In this document: positions 8,832 through 19,252 of the stretch, piece after piece | Layout: each line of letters opens with the position of its first letter | Numbering within the stretch: position 1 is the first letter of the stretch | Assembly (NCBI RefSeq): GCF_021026345.1 | Contig: NZ_JAJNCZ010000007.1 | Location: 124,001-188,000 of the forward strand | DNA from: Rhizobium sp. GN54 | GTDB lineage: Bacteria > Pseudomonadota > Alphaproteobacteria > Rhizobiales > Rhizobiaceae | DNA: 64,000 nucleotides | Reading direction: 5' to 3' | Notes under the pieces: generated by a model | Told to the model about the DNA's origin: nothing | The model's database searches: none | Seen by the model: the letters and a program-made list of their open reading frames with translations, nothing else | Made by a program: the position numbers and the translations under genes

Positions 8832-10703
8832 TCAGTCCTGCTTGACCTCGGTCGACCACCAGGCGTCGGGGAAGCCGAGGCCATAGGTGGGCAATTCTGC
8901 CGGAGGCGTGATTCGGTTCCAATAGGCGATCGGGTCCGACATGCGGTAGTACATCGGCACGACATAGTGATGGTGGAGGAGCACACGGTCCATTGCACGG
9001 GTCGCGGCAACGAGTTCCTCACGGTCCTTGGCGAAGATGATCCGATTGATCAGGGCATCGACGGCGGGATCGGCGATCCCGGCATAGTTCTGCGACCCCA
9101 CGCGCGACACCGAGGACGAACCCCAGTAGTCGCCCTGCTCATTGCCCGGATGCAGGGACTGCCCCCAGACGTGCCACGTCATGTCATAGTCGAAATCGCG
9201 GGTGCGATTGGTGTATTGCGACGGATCGACGGTGCGCAGCCGCGCATCGATGCCGATGCGCTTGAGATTGTTGGCGTAGGGCAGGGCGACGCGTTCCAGC
9301 ATGGGGCTGGACAGCAGGATCTCGAAGGAGAGCGGCTCGCCGGTATCGGCCCGCACCATCCGGTTGCCCTTCAGAACGTAGCCGGCATCCTTCAGGAGCG
9401 CGACCGCCTTGCGCAGGTTCTCGCGCTGCTTGCCCGGATCGCCGCCGACCGGGTTTTCGAAGGGCTCGGTAAAGACGCTCGGCGGCACCTGGTCCTTCAC
9501 TTCGTTCAGAATCTCCAGTTCCTTGCCCTCGGGCAGGCCGGAAGAGGCCAGCTCGGTGCCGAAGAAGTAGCTGTTGACCCGCTGGTACTGCCCAAAGAAG
9601 ATGGTCTTGTTCAGTTCCTCGAAATCGAAGGCATAGCCCAGCGCCTCGCGCACGCGTTCGTCCTTGAACATCTCCTTGCGCATGTTCGGCACCATCGCCT
9701 GCATCACCCCGCTCGCGCGGCGGCGGTTGGGGACTTCCTCGCGCTTGATGCGGCCATCCTTGACGGCAGGGAAGTCATAGCCCGTCGCCCAGCGGCTCGC
9801 CTGGTTCTCGAACCAGTAGTCGACATTGCCGGCACGGAACGCCTCGAACTCGACGTTGCGGTCGCCATAGAAGGAATACTCGATGCGGCCGAAATTGTTC
9901 TGGCCGACATTGACGTTGAGGTCCTTGCCCCAATAGTCGTCGCGCAATTCGTAGCGGATAGACGCTCCCGGCGAGAACGAGGCGATCCGGTACGGTCCCG
10001 AGCCCATGACCGGCTCCAGCGTCGTGCGGGAAATGTCGCGCTGCTGGCCCTTGGCATCCTTTCCTTCCCACCAGTGCTTCGGCACGATCGAAAACTGGCC
10101 GAGGATCTGCGGCAGTTCGCGGTTGTTCTTCTCGTCGAAATGGAAGGTGACGTCGCGCTCGCCGGTCTTCTCCACGGAGACGACGTGCTGGTAGTAGTTG
10201 GTGAAGAGCGGATTGTGCTCGATCACTTTTTCGAAGGAGAAGATCACGTCTTCGGGGGTCACCGGCTGGCCGTCCTCCCACTTCGCCTCTGGGCGGAGGC
10301 GAAAGGTCGCAGACGAGATGTCGTCGGGATAGGAGACGCCTTCGGCGAGCAATCCGTAGGAGGTGGTGATCTCGTCCTCCGAGGACTTCATCAGCGTATC
10401 GAAGACCATGCCGACACCGACCGCCGCCTCGCCCTTGGCGAGCAGCGGATTGAAGGTGTCGAACGTGCCGGCATTGGACAGCCTGAGCGTTCCGCCCTTC
10501 GGCGCTTCCGGGTTGACGTAGTCGAAATGCGCAAAGCCGGGCCGGTACTTGAGATCGCCGACGGTGGAGATGCCGATCCGCCATTCGGGGGCCTCTTCCT
10601 GCGCGCCTGCCGGGCCGAAAAGTGATGTCGCGGCCGCTACGGCGAGGATGAGCCCAACGAATTTCCCGGATCTGCGTAGTTTCATGCCAAGCCCCTTGGT
10701 CAT
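8832..10703 (-). CDS. yejA: YejA, periplasmic peptide-binding protein
   Basis: A 623-residue SBP_bac_5 family protein with a signal peptide (FVGLILAVAAATSLFGPAGA, cleaved after about residue 34). The mature part has the family hallmarks: PGFAHFDYVNPEAPKGGTLR near the N-terminus, TPEDVIFSFEKV, and GDRNVEFEAFRAGNVDYWFEN, which is specific to the YejA branch. It should capture oligopeptides or peptide-like compounds for YejBEF. The ATG at 10703 has an AGGAACG ribosome-binding site; the ATG at 10685 is less well placed. Confidence 0.93.
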   Translation of the reverse strand: MTKGLGMKLRRSGKFVGLILAVAAATSLFGPAGAQEEAPEWRIGISTVGDLKYRPGFAHFDYVNPEAPKGGTLRLSNAGTFDTFNPLLAKGEAAVGVGMVFDTLMKSSEDEITTSYGLLAEGVSYPDDISSATFRLRPEAKWEDGQPVTPEDVIFSFEKVIEHNPLFTNYYQHVVSVEKTGERDVTFHFDEKNNRELPQILGQFSIVPKHWWEGKDAKGQQRDISRTTLEPVMGSGPYRIASFSPGASIRYELRDDYWGKDLNVNVGQNNFGRIEYSFYGDRNVEFEAFRAGNVDYWFENQASRWATGYDFPAVKDGRIKREEVPNRRRASGVMQAMVPNMRKEMFKDERVREALGYAFDFEELNKTIFFGQYQRVNSYFFGTELASSGLPEGKELEILNEVKDQVPPSVFTEPFENPVGGDPGKQRENLRKAVALLKDAGYVLKGNRMVRADTGEPLSFEILLSSPMLERVALPYANNLKRIGIDARLRTVDPSQYTNRTRDFDYDMTWHVWGQSLHPGNEQGDYWGSSSVSRVGSQNYAGIADPAVDALINRIIFAKDREELVAATRAMDRVLLHHHYVVPMYYRMSDPIAYWNRITPPAELPTYGLGFPDAWWSTEVKQD

Positions 10704-10876
10704 TGATCGTTCCTGTCGTCTGCCGGAAAGATTAGACAAATTCCGGGCAAAGGACACAAGCCGCCATGAAAGCGGCGATTTTTTGCGGCCCCCTCGCGAC
10801 TCAGAAATCCATTTCCGCGAAAGCGCGCCATGCTATTCGCAGGGACCGAAAACGCAGATCGATTCCGGACGACACG

Positions 10877-11932
10877 ATGTCTTTCAATCTCATGAAGCTC
10901 CTTTCCCGTCTCGGCACCGCGGCTGCCCTTCTCGCCGCCATGGCGTCCCCGCTGCAGGCCGAGGAACGGCCGGCCAAGGAACTTTTCGGGGCGAGGGCAC
11001 TGCCGGCGGCGATGCAGACGCAGGCCTACGGTTCCTACGCCAAGGGGTGCATTGCAGGTGCCGTCGCCATCCCGACGGACGGCCCGGCCTGGCAGGCGAT
11101 GCGGCTGTCGCGAAACCGGCGCTGGGGGCATCCGGAGATGATCGCGCTTCTGGAGCAGTTCTCGCAGGATGCGCAGAAGCTCGGCTGGCCCGGCCTTCTC
11201 CTCGGCGACATATCGCAGCCGCGCGGCGGGCCGATGCTTTCGGGTCACGCATCGCATCAGATGGGGCTCGACGCCGACATCTGGTTCACTCCGATGCCGG
11301 ACCGGCGCATGAGCGCCCAGGAAAGGGAGCAACTCCCCTTCACCTCGATGCTCGACAAGAGCAAGTTCCTGACGGTCGATTCGCGTCGCTGGACGTCCAC
11401 CCATGCACGGCTCGTCATGAAGGCCGCCAGCTATCCGCAGGTCGAACGCGTCTTCGTCAATCCGGCGATCAAGAAGAAGCTTTGCGAAACCTGGCAGGGC
11501 GACCGCTCGCTGCTCGGCAAGGTCCGCCCGATCTACGGCCATGACGAACATTTCCACATCCGCATCAAATGCCCGCCGGGTTCGGCCAACTGCAAGGGCC
11601 AGGCTGCCGTGCCGGCCGGCGACGGCTGCGACAAATCGCTCGCCTGGTGGTTCACCAAGGAGCCCTGGGCGAAGCCGGAGCCGAAGAAGAACCAGAAGCC
11701 GGTGAAGCCGCGCTACGTCAAGCTCTCCGATCTGCCGAAATCCTGCGCCGCGGTTCTGGCAGGGCCGGCGCCGGCCTCCGAGCAGGAGGTCACCTATGGC
11801 GGCGGCGCAGCGATGGCATTCGCGGCCCAGCCTGCGGCCGACGACGGGATCGCCGCGGTGATCGCGGCCGATGGCGGCGCGGAGCCGGCCAGCCTCATCC
11901 CGATCCCCCTGCCGCGACCCTCGTTGCAGTAG
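10877..11932 (+). CDS. mepA: Penicillin-insensitive murein endopeptidase MepA
   Basis: A 351-residue periplasmic zinc endopeptidase (family M74) that cleaves D-Ala-mDAP cross-links in murein. It has a signal peptide ending SPLQA. Zinc and catalytic motifs are GHASHQMGLDADIW and GHDEHFHIRIKCP. E. coli MepA has 274 residues; this protein has an extra Pro/Lys-rich and Ala-rich C-terminal extension of roughly 70-100 residues, seen in rhizobial homologues. The promoter must lie in the 173-base region shared with yejA. Confidence 0.93.
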   Translation: MSFNLMKLLSRLGTAAALLAAMASPLQAEERPAKELFGARALPAAMQTQAYGSYAKGCIAGAVAIPTDGPAWQAMRLSRNRRWGHPEMIALLEQFSQDAQKLGWPGLLLGDISQPRGGPMLSGHASHQMGLDADIWFTPMPDRRMSAQEREQLPFTSMLDKSKFLTVDSRRWTSTHARLVMKAASYPQVERVFVNPAIKKKLCETWQGDRSLLGKVRPIYGHDEHFHIRIKCPPGSANCKGQAAVPAGDGCDKSLAWWFTKEPWAKPEPKKNQKPVKPRYVKLSDLPKSCAAVLAGPAPASEQEVTYGGGAAMAFAAQPAADDGIAAVIAADGGAEPASLIPIPLPRPSLQ

Positions 11933-12034
11933 CACCTCCCGGTCAAATGCGGCTTTTCATGTGCCGCGCCCTGCTGTACATAGCGTCTAATCGATTTAAA
12001 ATTCGACGACCTTGCCGCTTGAGGGACCGCGTCC

Positions 12035-12409
12035 ATGCCGCTTCCGAAGACCATCGCGCTCATCGCCCACGACGAGAAGAAGGATGAGATGGCGGAGTTC
12101 GCCAGGCGGAACGAGGCGGCCCTGATGGCCTGCCGGATCTTCGCCACCGGCACTACCGGCGGCCGGGTGCAGGCGGCCTGTCCGGAACTCGACGTGACAC
12201 CCTTGAAGAGCGGCCCGCTCGGCGGCGACCAGCAGATCGGCGCGCTGATCGCGACCGGCGAGATCGACATGCTGATCTTCTTCGTCGACCCGCTGACGGC
12301 CATGCCGCACGATGTCGACGTCAAGGCGCTGATGCGGCTTGCGATCGTCTACGACATCCCGATGGCGCTCAATCTGGCGACCGCCGAGCGGCTGGTTGCG
12401 GGCGGCTGA
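12035..12409 (+). CDS. mgsA: Methylglyoxal synthase
   Basis: A 124-residue enzyme converting dihydroxyacetone phosphate to methylglyoxal and phosphate, a bypass that relieves sugar-phosphate stress. Conserved elements are [13 protein letters not shown] near the start, the phosphate-binding [11 protein letters not shown] and the catalytic region [15 protein letters not shown]. It is slightly shorter than E. coli MgsA (152) but complete. It precedes glk by 69 bases and probably belongs to the same transcript, which makes metabolic sense for glucose overflow. Confidence 0.95.
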   Translation: MPLPKTIALIAHDEKKDEMAEFARRNEAALMACRIFATGTTGGRVQAACPELDVTPLKSGPLGGDQQIGALIATGEIDMLIFFVDPLTAMPHDVDVKALMRLAIVYDIPMALNLATAERLVAGG

Positions 12410-12478
12410 CAACGGTGGCAAAAGCCTTCGGGCAAGTTACTCATCGCGGCGCGAAGACCGGGAGGAAAGCGAGACATC

Positions 12479-13504
12479 ATGGCAAAGTCGAACGACGGCG
12501 AGATCGTCCTGCCCTTTCCCATCCTGATCGGCGACATCGGCGGCACCAATGCCCGCTTCGCGCTCCTGCTCGACGCCTTCGCGCCTCCGAAGGAATTCCC
12601 GATCATCCAGACGGCGCAGTTCGAGACGATCGACGAGGCGCTGCAGCGCTCGATCCTCGACAAGAGCTCGGTCCAGCCGCGATCGGCGATCCTGGCGCTT
12701 GCCGGCCCGATCCAGGGCGACGAGGTGCCGCTGACGAACTGCGACTGGGTGGTGCGCCCGCGCGACATGATCGCCAATCTCGGACTGGAAGACGTCCTGC
12801 TCGTCAACGACTTCGAGGCCCAGGCCCTGGCGATCGCCGCGCTCTCCGACGGCGATCGCGAGAAGATCGGCGGCGGGGCGGAGAATTTCGCAGCCTCCCG
12901 CGCCGTGCTCGGCCCCGGCACCGGGCTGGGCGTGGCCGGGCTCGTGCACGCGATGCACACCTGGATCCCAGTTCCGGGAGAAGGCGGCCATATCGACATC
13001 GGCCCGCGCAGCGAGCGCGACTACCAGATCTGGCCGTTCCTCGAGCCGATCGAGGGACGCATGTCCGCCGAGCAGCTATTGTGCGGGCGGGGTATCATGA
13101 ACATCTACCACGCGATCTGCGCGACCGAGCGCCGCGAGGCCGCATTGGACACGCCGGCCGCGGTGACCGGCGCGGCACTTTCGAAATCCGACCCGGACGC
13201 GATCGAAACGGTCTCGCTGTTTTCGACCTACCTCGGGCGCGTCGCCGGCGACATCGCCATGATCTTCATGGCCAAGGGCGGGGTCTATCTCTCCGGCGGC
13301 ATCTCGCAGAAGATCCTTCCGGCGCTGCGTGGTCCCGAGTTCCGCGCCGGCTTCGAAGACAAGGCGCCGCACGGGGAGATGCTGCGCGAAATTCCCACCT
13401 TCGTTGTGACCCATCCGATGGCGGCCCTTGCGGGTCTTGCCGCCTTTGCCCGCATGCCCGACCGCTTCGGCGTGGCCAGCGAAGGTCGCCGCTGGCGGAG
13501 GTAG
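12479..13504 (+). CDS. glk: Glucokinase
   Basis: A 341-residue proteobacterial-type glucokinase that phosphorylates glucose to glucose-6-phosphate with ATP. The N-terminal phosphate-binding loop is [14 protein letters not shown]; the family glucose-binding residues lie in [11 protein letters not shown] and [11 protein letters not shown], and the adenosine loop is near [11 protein letters not shown]. The ATG is preceded by a strong GGAGGAAAG site. It sits between mgsA and the MsbA-like exporter, a conserved rhizobial order. Confidence 0.95.
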   Translation: MAKSNDGEIVLPFPILIGDIGGTNARFALLLDAFAPPKEFPIIQTAQFETIDEALQRSILDKSSVQPRSAILALAGPIQGDEVPLTNCDWVVRPRDMIANLGLEDVLLVNDFEAQALAIAALSDGDREKIGGGAENFAASRAVLGPGTGLGVAGLVHAMHTWIPVPGEGGHIDIGPRSERDYQIWPFLEPIEGRMSAEQLLCGRGIMNIYHAICATERREAALDTPAAVTGAALSKSDPDAIETVSLFSTYLGRVAGDIAMIFMAKGGVYLSGGISQKILPALRGPEFRAGFEDKAPHGEMLREIPTFVVTHPMAALAGLAAFARMPDRFGVASEGRRWRR

Positions 13505-13621
13505 GGTGCCGGGTCACCTCAACGCCAGACTCGCCAAACGCGGCGCAAGGCACTATAGAGCGCCGCAACAGGCGCCGCAGATGCCAGGGCGCCGATCGCC
13601 GCTGCAGGAAAGATGGGTTAA

Positions 13622-15433
13622 TTGAGCGAAAAGCACCGTAGCGATCGTCACGTCAGTGCCGAAACGATCACGGGCGTTCTGAAGCGCGTCATTGCGGAGA
13701 ACGGGCGCGATCACATTCGCGGCTATGTCTTTGCGATCTTCTGCCTCGTCCTCGTCGCCGGCGCCACGGCGTTCACCGCCTGGATCATGGAGGCAGTCGT
13801 CAACGAGGCCTTCGCCAACCGGCGCGCAGACCTCGTCGCCTGGATCTGCGGCGCGATCCTGCTCGCCTTCATCCTGCGCGGATTTGCTACCTACGGCCAG
13901 GCGGTGACGCTGTCGAAGATCGGCAACAGCATCGTCGCAAACTACCAGCGCAGGCTCTATTCGCACCTGATGAGCCTGAGCGTCGGGTTTTTCAGCGAGG
14001 CCCGGTCCGCGCGGCTGGCGGCCCAGATCAACCAGAACATCAACGGCATCCGCGACGTCCTCAACATGACGGTGACGTCGATCGCGCGCGATTTCCTGAC
14101 GCTCATCGCCCTCATCGGCGTGATGATCTCGAAGGACCCGCTGCTGACGGCGATCGTCTTCCTCGTCGCCCCGCCGCTTCTGCTCGGGCTGCGCTACGTC
14201 TCCAGGAGGCTGAAGTCGGCGACGCGGGAATCGGTGCTGATCAACAGCCATGTTCTCGGGGCCATCCAGGAGACGATCCAGGGCATCAGCATCGTCAAGG
14301 CGTTCACGATGGAGGACCAGCTTCGCGCCAAGGTCGAGACGATCATCGACCAGGCGGAGAAGCGTTCCAACCGCATCGCGCGGCTTTCGGAGCGGACCGC
14401 GCCGATGACGGAGACCTTCGCAGGCGTGGCGATCGCCAGCGTGCTCGGTTACTCGGCCTACCAGGCGATCTATGGCGGGGTGCTGCCCGGCGCCTTCTTC
14501 GCCTTCATCGCAGCCCTGCTGATGGCCTACGACCCGGCCCGGCGTCTGGCGCGGCTGCAGGTGTCGATGGAGCGGGCCGTCGTCAACGCGCGGATGATCT
14601 ACGAGATCCTCGACATCGAGCCGCACCAGCGCGACCGGGCGGACGCGAAGCCGATCAGGATCGAGAAGGCGGAGATCGAATTCCGCAACGTCTCCTTCGC
14701 CTATGGTAACGGAAAAAGCATCCTCAACGGCGTCAGCTTCGTTGCCGAGGGCGGCAGGACGACGGCGCTTGTCGGCCCTTCCGGCGCGGGCAAGTCGACG
14801 GTGATCAGCCTGATCCCGCGCTTCTACGATCCGGACGCCGGGGAGATCCTGATCGACGGCCAGGACATCGCGCATGTGACCAAGCAGTCGCTGCGCAACA
14901 GCCTCGCCTATGTTTCGCAACAGCCCTATCTCTTCGAGGGCACGATCCGCGACAACATCCGCTACGGCCGGCCGGAGGCGACCGACGCCGAGGTGGAAGA
15001 GGCTGCACGGCTCGCCTATGCGCACGAATTCATCCTGGATCAGCCGCAGGGCTACGACACGCCGGTCGGCGAGAACGGCATCACGCTTTCGGGCGGCCAG
15101 CGCCAGCGGCTGTCGATCGCGCGGGCACTGGTGCGCAACGCGCCGATCCTCCTGCTCGACGAGGCGACCTCCGCGCTCGACACCGAATCCGAACAGGCGG
15201 TGCAGAAGGCGCTGGAACATGCGATGAGCGGGCGGACGGTGGTGGTGATCGCCCACAGGCTGTCCACGGTCGTGAACGCCGACAAGATCGTCGTGATGCA
15301 GAGCGGCACGGTCGCCGAGGAAGGCACGCACGATGTCCTTGCCGCGCGCACCGACGGTCTCTACGCTCGGCTGCACAATCTGCAGGGACCCGGCGGAAAT
15401 CCGCAGGAAACGGTGAAGGAATCTGAAGAATGA
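13622..15433 (+). CDS. MsbA-like ABC exporter (fused membrane and ATPase domains)
   Basis: A 603-residue half-transporter that should work as a homodimer. The first 330 residues contain six membrane helices; the ATPase domain follows with Walker [10 protein letters not shown], signature [10 protein letters not shown] and Walker [13 protein letters not shown]. MsbA-type proteins flip lipid A precursors or related amphiphiles, but exporters of this branch have diverse cargo. The start is TTG at 13622: the ATG just upstream (13614) runs into a stop after one codon. The stop overlaps the dapB start (ATGA), so the two genes are coupled. Confidence 0.9.
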   Translation: MSEKHRSDRHVSAETITGVLKRVIAENGRDHIRGYVFAIFCLVLVAGATAFTAWIMEAVVNEAFANRRADLVAWICGAILLAFILRGFATYGQAVTLSKIGNSIVANYQRRLYSHLMSLSVGFFSEARSARLAAQINQNINGIRDVLNMTVTSIARDFLTLIALIGVMISKDPLLTAIVFLVAPPLLLGLRYVSRRLKSATRESVLINSHVLGAIQETIQGISIVKAFTMEDQLRAKVETIIDQAEKRSNRIARLSERTAPMTETFAGVAIASVLGYSAYQAIYGGVLPGAFFAFIAALLMAYDPARRLARLQVSMERAVVNARMIYEILDIEPHQRDRADAKPIRIEKAEIEFRNVSFAYGNGKSILNGVSFVAEGGRTTALVGPSGAGKSTVISLIPRFYDPDAGEILIDGQDIAHVTKQSLRNSLAYVSQQPYLFEGTIRDNIRYGRPEATDAEVEEAARLAYAHEFILDQPQGYDTPVGENGITLSGGQRQRLSIARALVRNAPILLLDEATSALDTESEQAVQKALEHAMSGRTVVVIAHRLSTVVNADKIVVMQSGTVAEEGTHDVLAARTDGLYARLHNLQGPGGNPQETVKESEE

Positions 15434-16248
15434 CGGCAGGCGACATGAAGCTGGTCGTAGTCGGCGCCGGCGGTCGGATGGGCCAGACGCTGATCCGGAT
15501 GATCCATGCCGTCGACGGCGCACGGCTGTTTGCCGCCGTCGAGCGCCCCGGCTCCCCCTTCGTGGGCAAGGATGCGGGCGAACTTGCGGGGCTCGGGCCG
15601 ATCGGCGTGACGGTGACGGACCAGCCGCTCGAGGCCTTCGTGGAGGCGGAAGGGGTGCTGGACTTCACCGCGCCCGCCGCGTCGGTCGAGTTCGCCGGCC
15701 TTGCGGCGCAGGCGCGGATCGTCCATGTGATCGGCACGACGGGCTGCACGGCGGACGACGACGCGAAGATCGCAGCCGCTGCCCGCCACGCCCGGGTCGT
15801 CAAGTCGGGCAACATGAGCCTCGGCGTCAACCTGCTCGCCGTCATGGCCGAACAGGCGGCCCGCGCGCTCGACGCCTCCGACTGGGACATCGAAATCCTC
15901 GAGATGCATCATCGCCACAAGGTGGACGCGCCTTCCGGCACGGCCCTCCTGCTCGGCGAGGCAGCGGCGCGCGGGCGCGGCGTCTCACTTGCCGAGAATT
16001 CCGTGCGGGTGCGCGACGGCCATACCGGCGCGCGCGCGGCCGGCACGATCGGCTTTGCCACGCTGCGCGGCGGATCGGTCGTCGGCGAGCATTCGGTGGT
16101 GCTGGCCGGCGAGGGCGAACTGGTGACCCTGTCGCACAGCGCCGGCGACCGCGCGATCTTCGCGCGCGGCGCGGTCAAGGCAGCACTCTGGGCACGCGAC
16201 AAGAAGCCCGGCCTCTACACCATGCTCGACGTGCTCGGGCTCAACTGA
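15430..16248 (+). CDS. dapB: 4-hydroxy-tetrahydrodipicolinate reductase
   Basis: A 272-residue NAD(P)H-dependent enzyme of lysine and diaminopimelate synthesis. It shows the nucleotide-binding [13 protein letters not shown], the substrate-loop [12 protein letters not shown] and the family signature [20 protein letters not shown] with the catalytic His and Lys. The ATG overlaps the preceding stop. Its product feeds both lysine and peptidoglycan synthesis. Confidence 0.97.
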   Translation: MTAGDMKLVVVGAGGRMGQTLIRMIHAVDGARLFAAVERPGSPFVGKDAGELAGLGPIGVTVTDQPLEAFVEAEGVLDFTAPAASVEFAGLAAQARIVHVIGTTGCTADDDAKIAAAARHARVVKSGNMSLGVNLLAVMAEQAARALDASDWDIEILEMHHRHKVDAPSGTALLLGEAAARGRGVSLAENSVRVRDGHTGARAAGTIGFATLRGGSVVGEHSVVLAGEGELVTLSHSAGDRAIFARGAVKAALWARDKKPGLYTMLDVLGLN

Positions 16249-16281
16249 CCACCCCATCTCTTAGCGAGGAGCGAAGACCAC

Positions 16282-16917
16282 ATGAGCGGAACCCTTGTCC
16301 TTGTTCGCCACGGCCAGAGCGAATGGAACCTGAAGAACCTGTTCACAGGCTGGAAGGACCCGGACCTGACGCCGCTCGGCGTCGAGGAAGCCAATGCCGG
16401 CGGCAAGGCACTGGCCGACACCGGCATCAAGTTCGACATCGCCTTTACCTCCGACCTGTCGCGGGCGCAGAAGACCTGCCAGATCGTGCTGGACAATGTC
16501 GGCCAGCCTGATCTGGAGACGATCCGCAACCAGGCGCTGAACGAACGCGACTACGGCGACCTCTCCGGCCTCAACAAGGACGACGCACGGGCAAAATGGG
16601 GCGAGGAACAGGTGCACATCTGGCGCCGCTCCTACGACGTGCCGCCGCCGGGCGGCGAAAGCCTGCGCGACACCGGCGCGCGCGTCTGGCCCTACTACCT
16701 GACCGACATCCTGCCGCGCGTGCTCGCCGGCCAGACGGTGCTGGTCGCCGCTCACGGCAACTCGCTGCGCGCCCTCGTCATGGTGCTGGACCGGCTGACG
16801 AAGGAACAGGTGCTGAACCTCAACCTCGCGACCGGCGTTCCGATGGTCTACAGGCTGAACGCGGATTCGACCGTCGCCTCGAAGGAAGTCCTGGGCGACA
16901 TGTCCGGCGCGCATTGA
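16282..16917 (+). CDS. gpmA: 2,3-bisphosphoglycerate-dependent phosphoglycerate mutase
   Basis: A 211-residue glycolytic mutase interconverting 3- and 2-phosphoglycerate. The phosphohistidine motif is [10 protein letters not shown], followed by [13 protein letters not shown]; the second catalytic His is in [11 protein letters not shown]. It is shorter than E. coli GpmA (250), as usual for alphaproteobacterial forms. It has a GAGGAGCGAAG-type ribosome-binding region and ends the mgsA-to-gpmA gene run, followed by a strong terminator. Confidence 0.96.
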   Translation: MSGTLVLVRHGQSEWNLKNLFTGWKDPDLTPLGVEEANAGGKALADTGIKFDIAFTSDLSRAQKTCQIVLDNVGQPDLETIRNQALNERDYGDLSGLNKDDARAKWGEEQVHIWRRSYDVPPPGGESLRDTGARVWPYYLTDILPRVLAGQTVLVAAHGNSLRALVMVLDRLTKEQVLNLNLATGVPMVYRLNADSTVASKEVLGDMSGAH

Positions 16918-16942
16918 GCGCTGCCCGCATCCCACAGACATC

Positions 16943-16982
16943 ATGGCCTCCGGAAAGAAATCCTTCCGGAGGCCATTTCTTT
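16943..16982 (+). terminator. Rho-independent terminator after gpmA
   Basis: A perfect 13-base-pair stem, ATGGCCTCCGGAA pairing with TTCCGGAGGCCAT, with an 8-base loop and the tail TTTCTTT on the plus strand. It lies 26 bases after the gpmA stop. The minus strand has no matching T tail, so it serves gpmA rather than the convergent gene. Confidence 0.92.
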
Positions 16983-17014
16983 GGCTTGAGAGGACCCCAG
17001 CGCGGTGTCCTTGC

Positions 17015-17887
17015 CTACGCCTTCCCCGCTTCCCAGCCGAGCATGGCCCGCTTGCGGGTCAGGCCCCAGTGATAGCCGGTGAGCGCGCCGCTCTTGCCGA
17101 GCGCACGATGGCAGGGAACGACGAAGGATATGGGATTGCGGCCGACGGCCGCGCCGACGGCGCGCGATGCAGTCGGCTGGCCGAGCTGGCCGGCGATATC
17201 GGAATAGGTGACGGCCTTGCCGAGCGGTATGCGCAGCAGCGCCTCCCACACGCGGATCTGGAAATCCGAACCGATCAGGACGATGCGCAGCGGCTCCTCC
17301 GGATGCCAGCGCTCGGGATCGAATATGCGCGCGGCATAGGACGCGGTCGCCTCGTCGTCGCGGATGTACGTCGCGTTGGGCCAGCGGCAGGTCATGTCGT
17401 CGAGGCAGGCGTGCTCGTCGCCGTCATCGGCGAAGGCAAGGCCGGCGAGGCCGCGGTCGGTGACCATCACCAGCGCCTGGCCGAACGGCGAGACGTGGAA
17501 GCCGTAGCGGATCGTCAGGCCGGCGCCGCGCGCCTTCCATTCGCCGGGCGACATCGCCTCGTGCGTGACGAAGAGATCGTGCAGGCGGCCGGGACCGGAC
17601 AGGCCGACCTCGAAGCTGGTCTCGAGTAGCGGCATCGCTTCGTGGCGCAGAAGCCGCTTGGCGTGATCCAGCGTGACCGCTTGCAGGAACGCCTTCGGCG
17701 AGAGGCCGGCCCAGCGGGTGAAGGTCTTCTGCAACTGGGTCGGCGGCTGCCGCAGGCGGGCGGCGATATCGTCCAGCGAGGGCTGGTCGCGATAGTCCTC
17801 GGTGATCATCTCGATGACGCGGCGGACCGTCTCGTAGTCCGAGCCTGCGGGAGTGATGTCGGCATTCAGCGTGGCGGTGATGTTCAT
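17015..17887 (-). CDS. AraC-type HTH / methylated-DNA-cysteine S-methyltransferase fusion
   Basis: A 290-residue protein in two parts. Residues about 15-120 are an AraC-type double helix-turn-helix domain (SLDDIAARLRQPPTQLQKTF). The C-terminal part is an O6-alkylguanine transferase with the acceptor Cys in FVVPCHRALG and the Arg finger region TASRAVGAAVGRNP. The zinc-bound N-terminal domain of E. coli Ada, which repairs phosphotriesters and switches on transcription, is missing. It should therefore repair O6-methylguanine; how its DNA-binding activity is controlled is not evident. Confidence 0.9.
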   Translation of the reverse strand: MNITATLNADITPAGSDYETVRRVIEMITEDYRDQPSLDDIAARLRQPPTQLQKTFTRWAGLSPKAFLQAVTLDHAKRLLRHEAMPLLETSFEVGLSGPGRLHDLFVTHEAMSPGEWKARGAGLTIRYGFHVSPFGQALVMVTDRGLAGLAFADDGDEHACLDDMTCRWPNATYIRDDEATASYAARIFDPERWHPEEPLRIVLIGSDFQIRVWEALLRIPLGKAVTYSDIAGQLGQPTASRAVGAAVGRNPISFVVPCHRALGKSGALTGYHWGLTRKRAMLGWEAGKA

Positions 17888-17955
17888 GTTCGTTCTCCTG
17901 ACCTGCAGGAAACCATGCCTTAGGGCAGGCTGCCACCCGAAACTTGCAGCAGCGA

Positions 17956-18456
17956 TCAGTGGCCGCGCTTGACGCGCGCCAGCGCGCCGGAAAAGGCGGA
18001 CGCGAAACGCTCGCGGTCGTCATGGTGCAGGAAGCCGCCGATGTCGGTCCACCGCCCCTGCCCGCTCACGGACATGCCGGTGATGCCGATCTCCTCCTTG
18101 CGGGCGACGTTGAAGCGCGCCCAGAAGGGGTTGAAGTCGTGCTTCGTCTCCCGCCCGGCAGGGTCGCGCTTGCTGATCGCGATATTGGTGCGCGACAGGG
18201 CGATCCGTTCGGATGCCCGGGCCGCGCGGTTGTTCAGCCAGAAGGCTGCGAACAGGATCAGGAAGTCGGCGCCGAAGAACATCATCACCGGCCAGGCGCC
18301 GGAGAAGAGGAATACCGCCATGTGGGCGAAGGTGAGCGCGCCGGCGATGAGGAAGAAGACGAAATGGCCCCTGTGGCCGAGCGAACGGTGCGGCCGGAGT
18401 TCGGCGAGGAACACCGGCCGTTCGTTCGCGCTGATATCGTCGTTGCCATCGCTCAT
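17956..18456 (-). CDS. DUF2244 family integral membrane protein
   Basis: A 166-residue protein with two adjacent membrane segments (HFVFFLIAGALTFAHMAVFL and VMMFFGADFLILFAAFWL) after a short N-terminus. The rest is a soluble domain with the pattern RIALSRTNIAISKRDPAG. Length and layout match DUF2244, a family of unknown function common in alphaproteobacteria. It is transcribed divergently from nth with only 22 bases between the starts, so their promoters must overlap the coding starts. Confidence 0.8.
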   Translation of the reverse strand: MSDGNDDISANERPVFLAELRPHRSLGHRGHFVFFLIAGALTFAHMAVFLFSGAWPVMMFFGADFLILFAAFWLNNRAARASERIALSRTNIAISKRDPAGRETKHDFNPFWARFNVARKEEIGITGMSVSGQGRWTDIGGFLHHDDRERFASAFSGALARVKRGH

Positions 18457-18478
18457 GACCGATGACTATAGAGGCAGG

Positions 18479-19243
18479 ATGAAGAACGCGAAACCGAAAA
18501 CGAAGACCGGTACCGCCCCGGCGCCGGGACGCCGCAGCGCCAGGCCGAGAAGTGCCTATACGCCGGACGAGATCCGCGAGATCTTCCGCCGCTTCTCCAT
18601 CCAGCGGCCGGAGCCGAAGGGCGAGCTCGAGCACGTCAACCCCTTCACCCTCGTCGTTGCCGTGGCGCTTTCGGCGCAGGCGACCGACGCCGGGGTGAAC
18701 AAGGCGACCCGCGCGCTGTTTGCGGTCGCCGACACGCCGGAGAAGATGCTGGCGCTCGGCGAGGACAGGGTCCGCGACTACATCAAGACGATCGGGCTCT
18801 TCCGCAACAAGGCCAAGAACGTGATCGCGCTGAGCCGGAAACTCGTCGACGAGTTCGGCGGCGAGGTGCCGCGCAGCCGCGAGGAACTGGTGACGTTACC
18901 GGGCGTCGGCCGCAAGACGGCGAACGTGGTGCTGTCGATGGCCTTCGGTCAGGCGACGATGGCGGTCGACACCCACATCTTCCGCATTGCCAACCGGATC
19001 TGTCTGGCGCCGGGGAAGACCCCGGACGAGGTCGAGGCACAGTTGATGCGGATCGTGCCGGATGACTATCTCTACCACGCCCATCACTGGCTGATCCTGC
19101 ACGGGCGCTATGTCTGCAAGGCGCGCAAGCCGGACTGCGAACGCTGCGTGATCGCCGACATCTGCAAGTCTCCCGAGAAGAGCTGCGACATCCCCGCCCC
19201 GCTGGTGGAGCTGCCGCCGCAGGCGGTCGCCGCGGCGCAGTAG
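18479..19243 (+). CDS. nth: Endonuclease III
   Basis: A 254-residue DNA glycosylase/AP lyase removing oxidised pyrimidines. It has the helix-hairpin-helix LPGVGRKTANVVLS, the catalytic Asp in VDTHIFRIANR and the 4Fe-4S loop with spacing C-x6-C-x2-C-x5-C (CKARKPDCERCVIADIC). The N-terminus has a basic extension of about 30 residues relative to E. coli Nth (211), common in rhizobia. The start follows a GAGGCAGG site. Confidence 0.96.
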   Translation: MKNAKPKTKTGTAPAPGRRSARPRSAYTPDEIREIFRRFSIQRPEPKGELEHVNPFTLVVAVALSAQATDAGVNKATRALFAVADTPEKMLALGEDRVRDYIKTIGLFRNKAKNVIALSRKLVDEFGGEVPRSREELVTLPGVGRKTANVVLSMAFGQATMAVDTHIFRIANRICLAPGKTPDEVEAQLMRIVPDDYLYHAHHWLILHGRYVCKARKPDCERCVIADICKSPEKSCDIPAPLVELPPQAVAAAQ

Positions 19244-19252
19244 AAAGACGCC

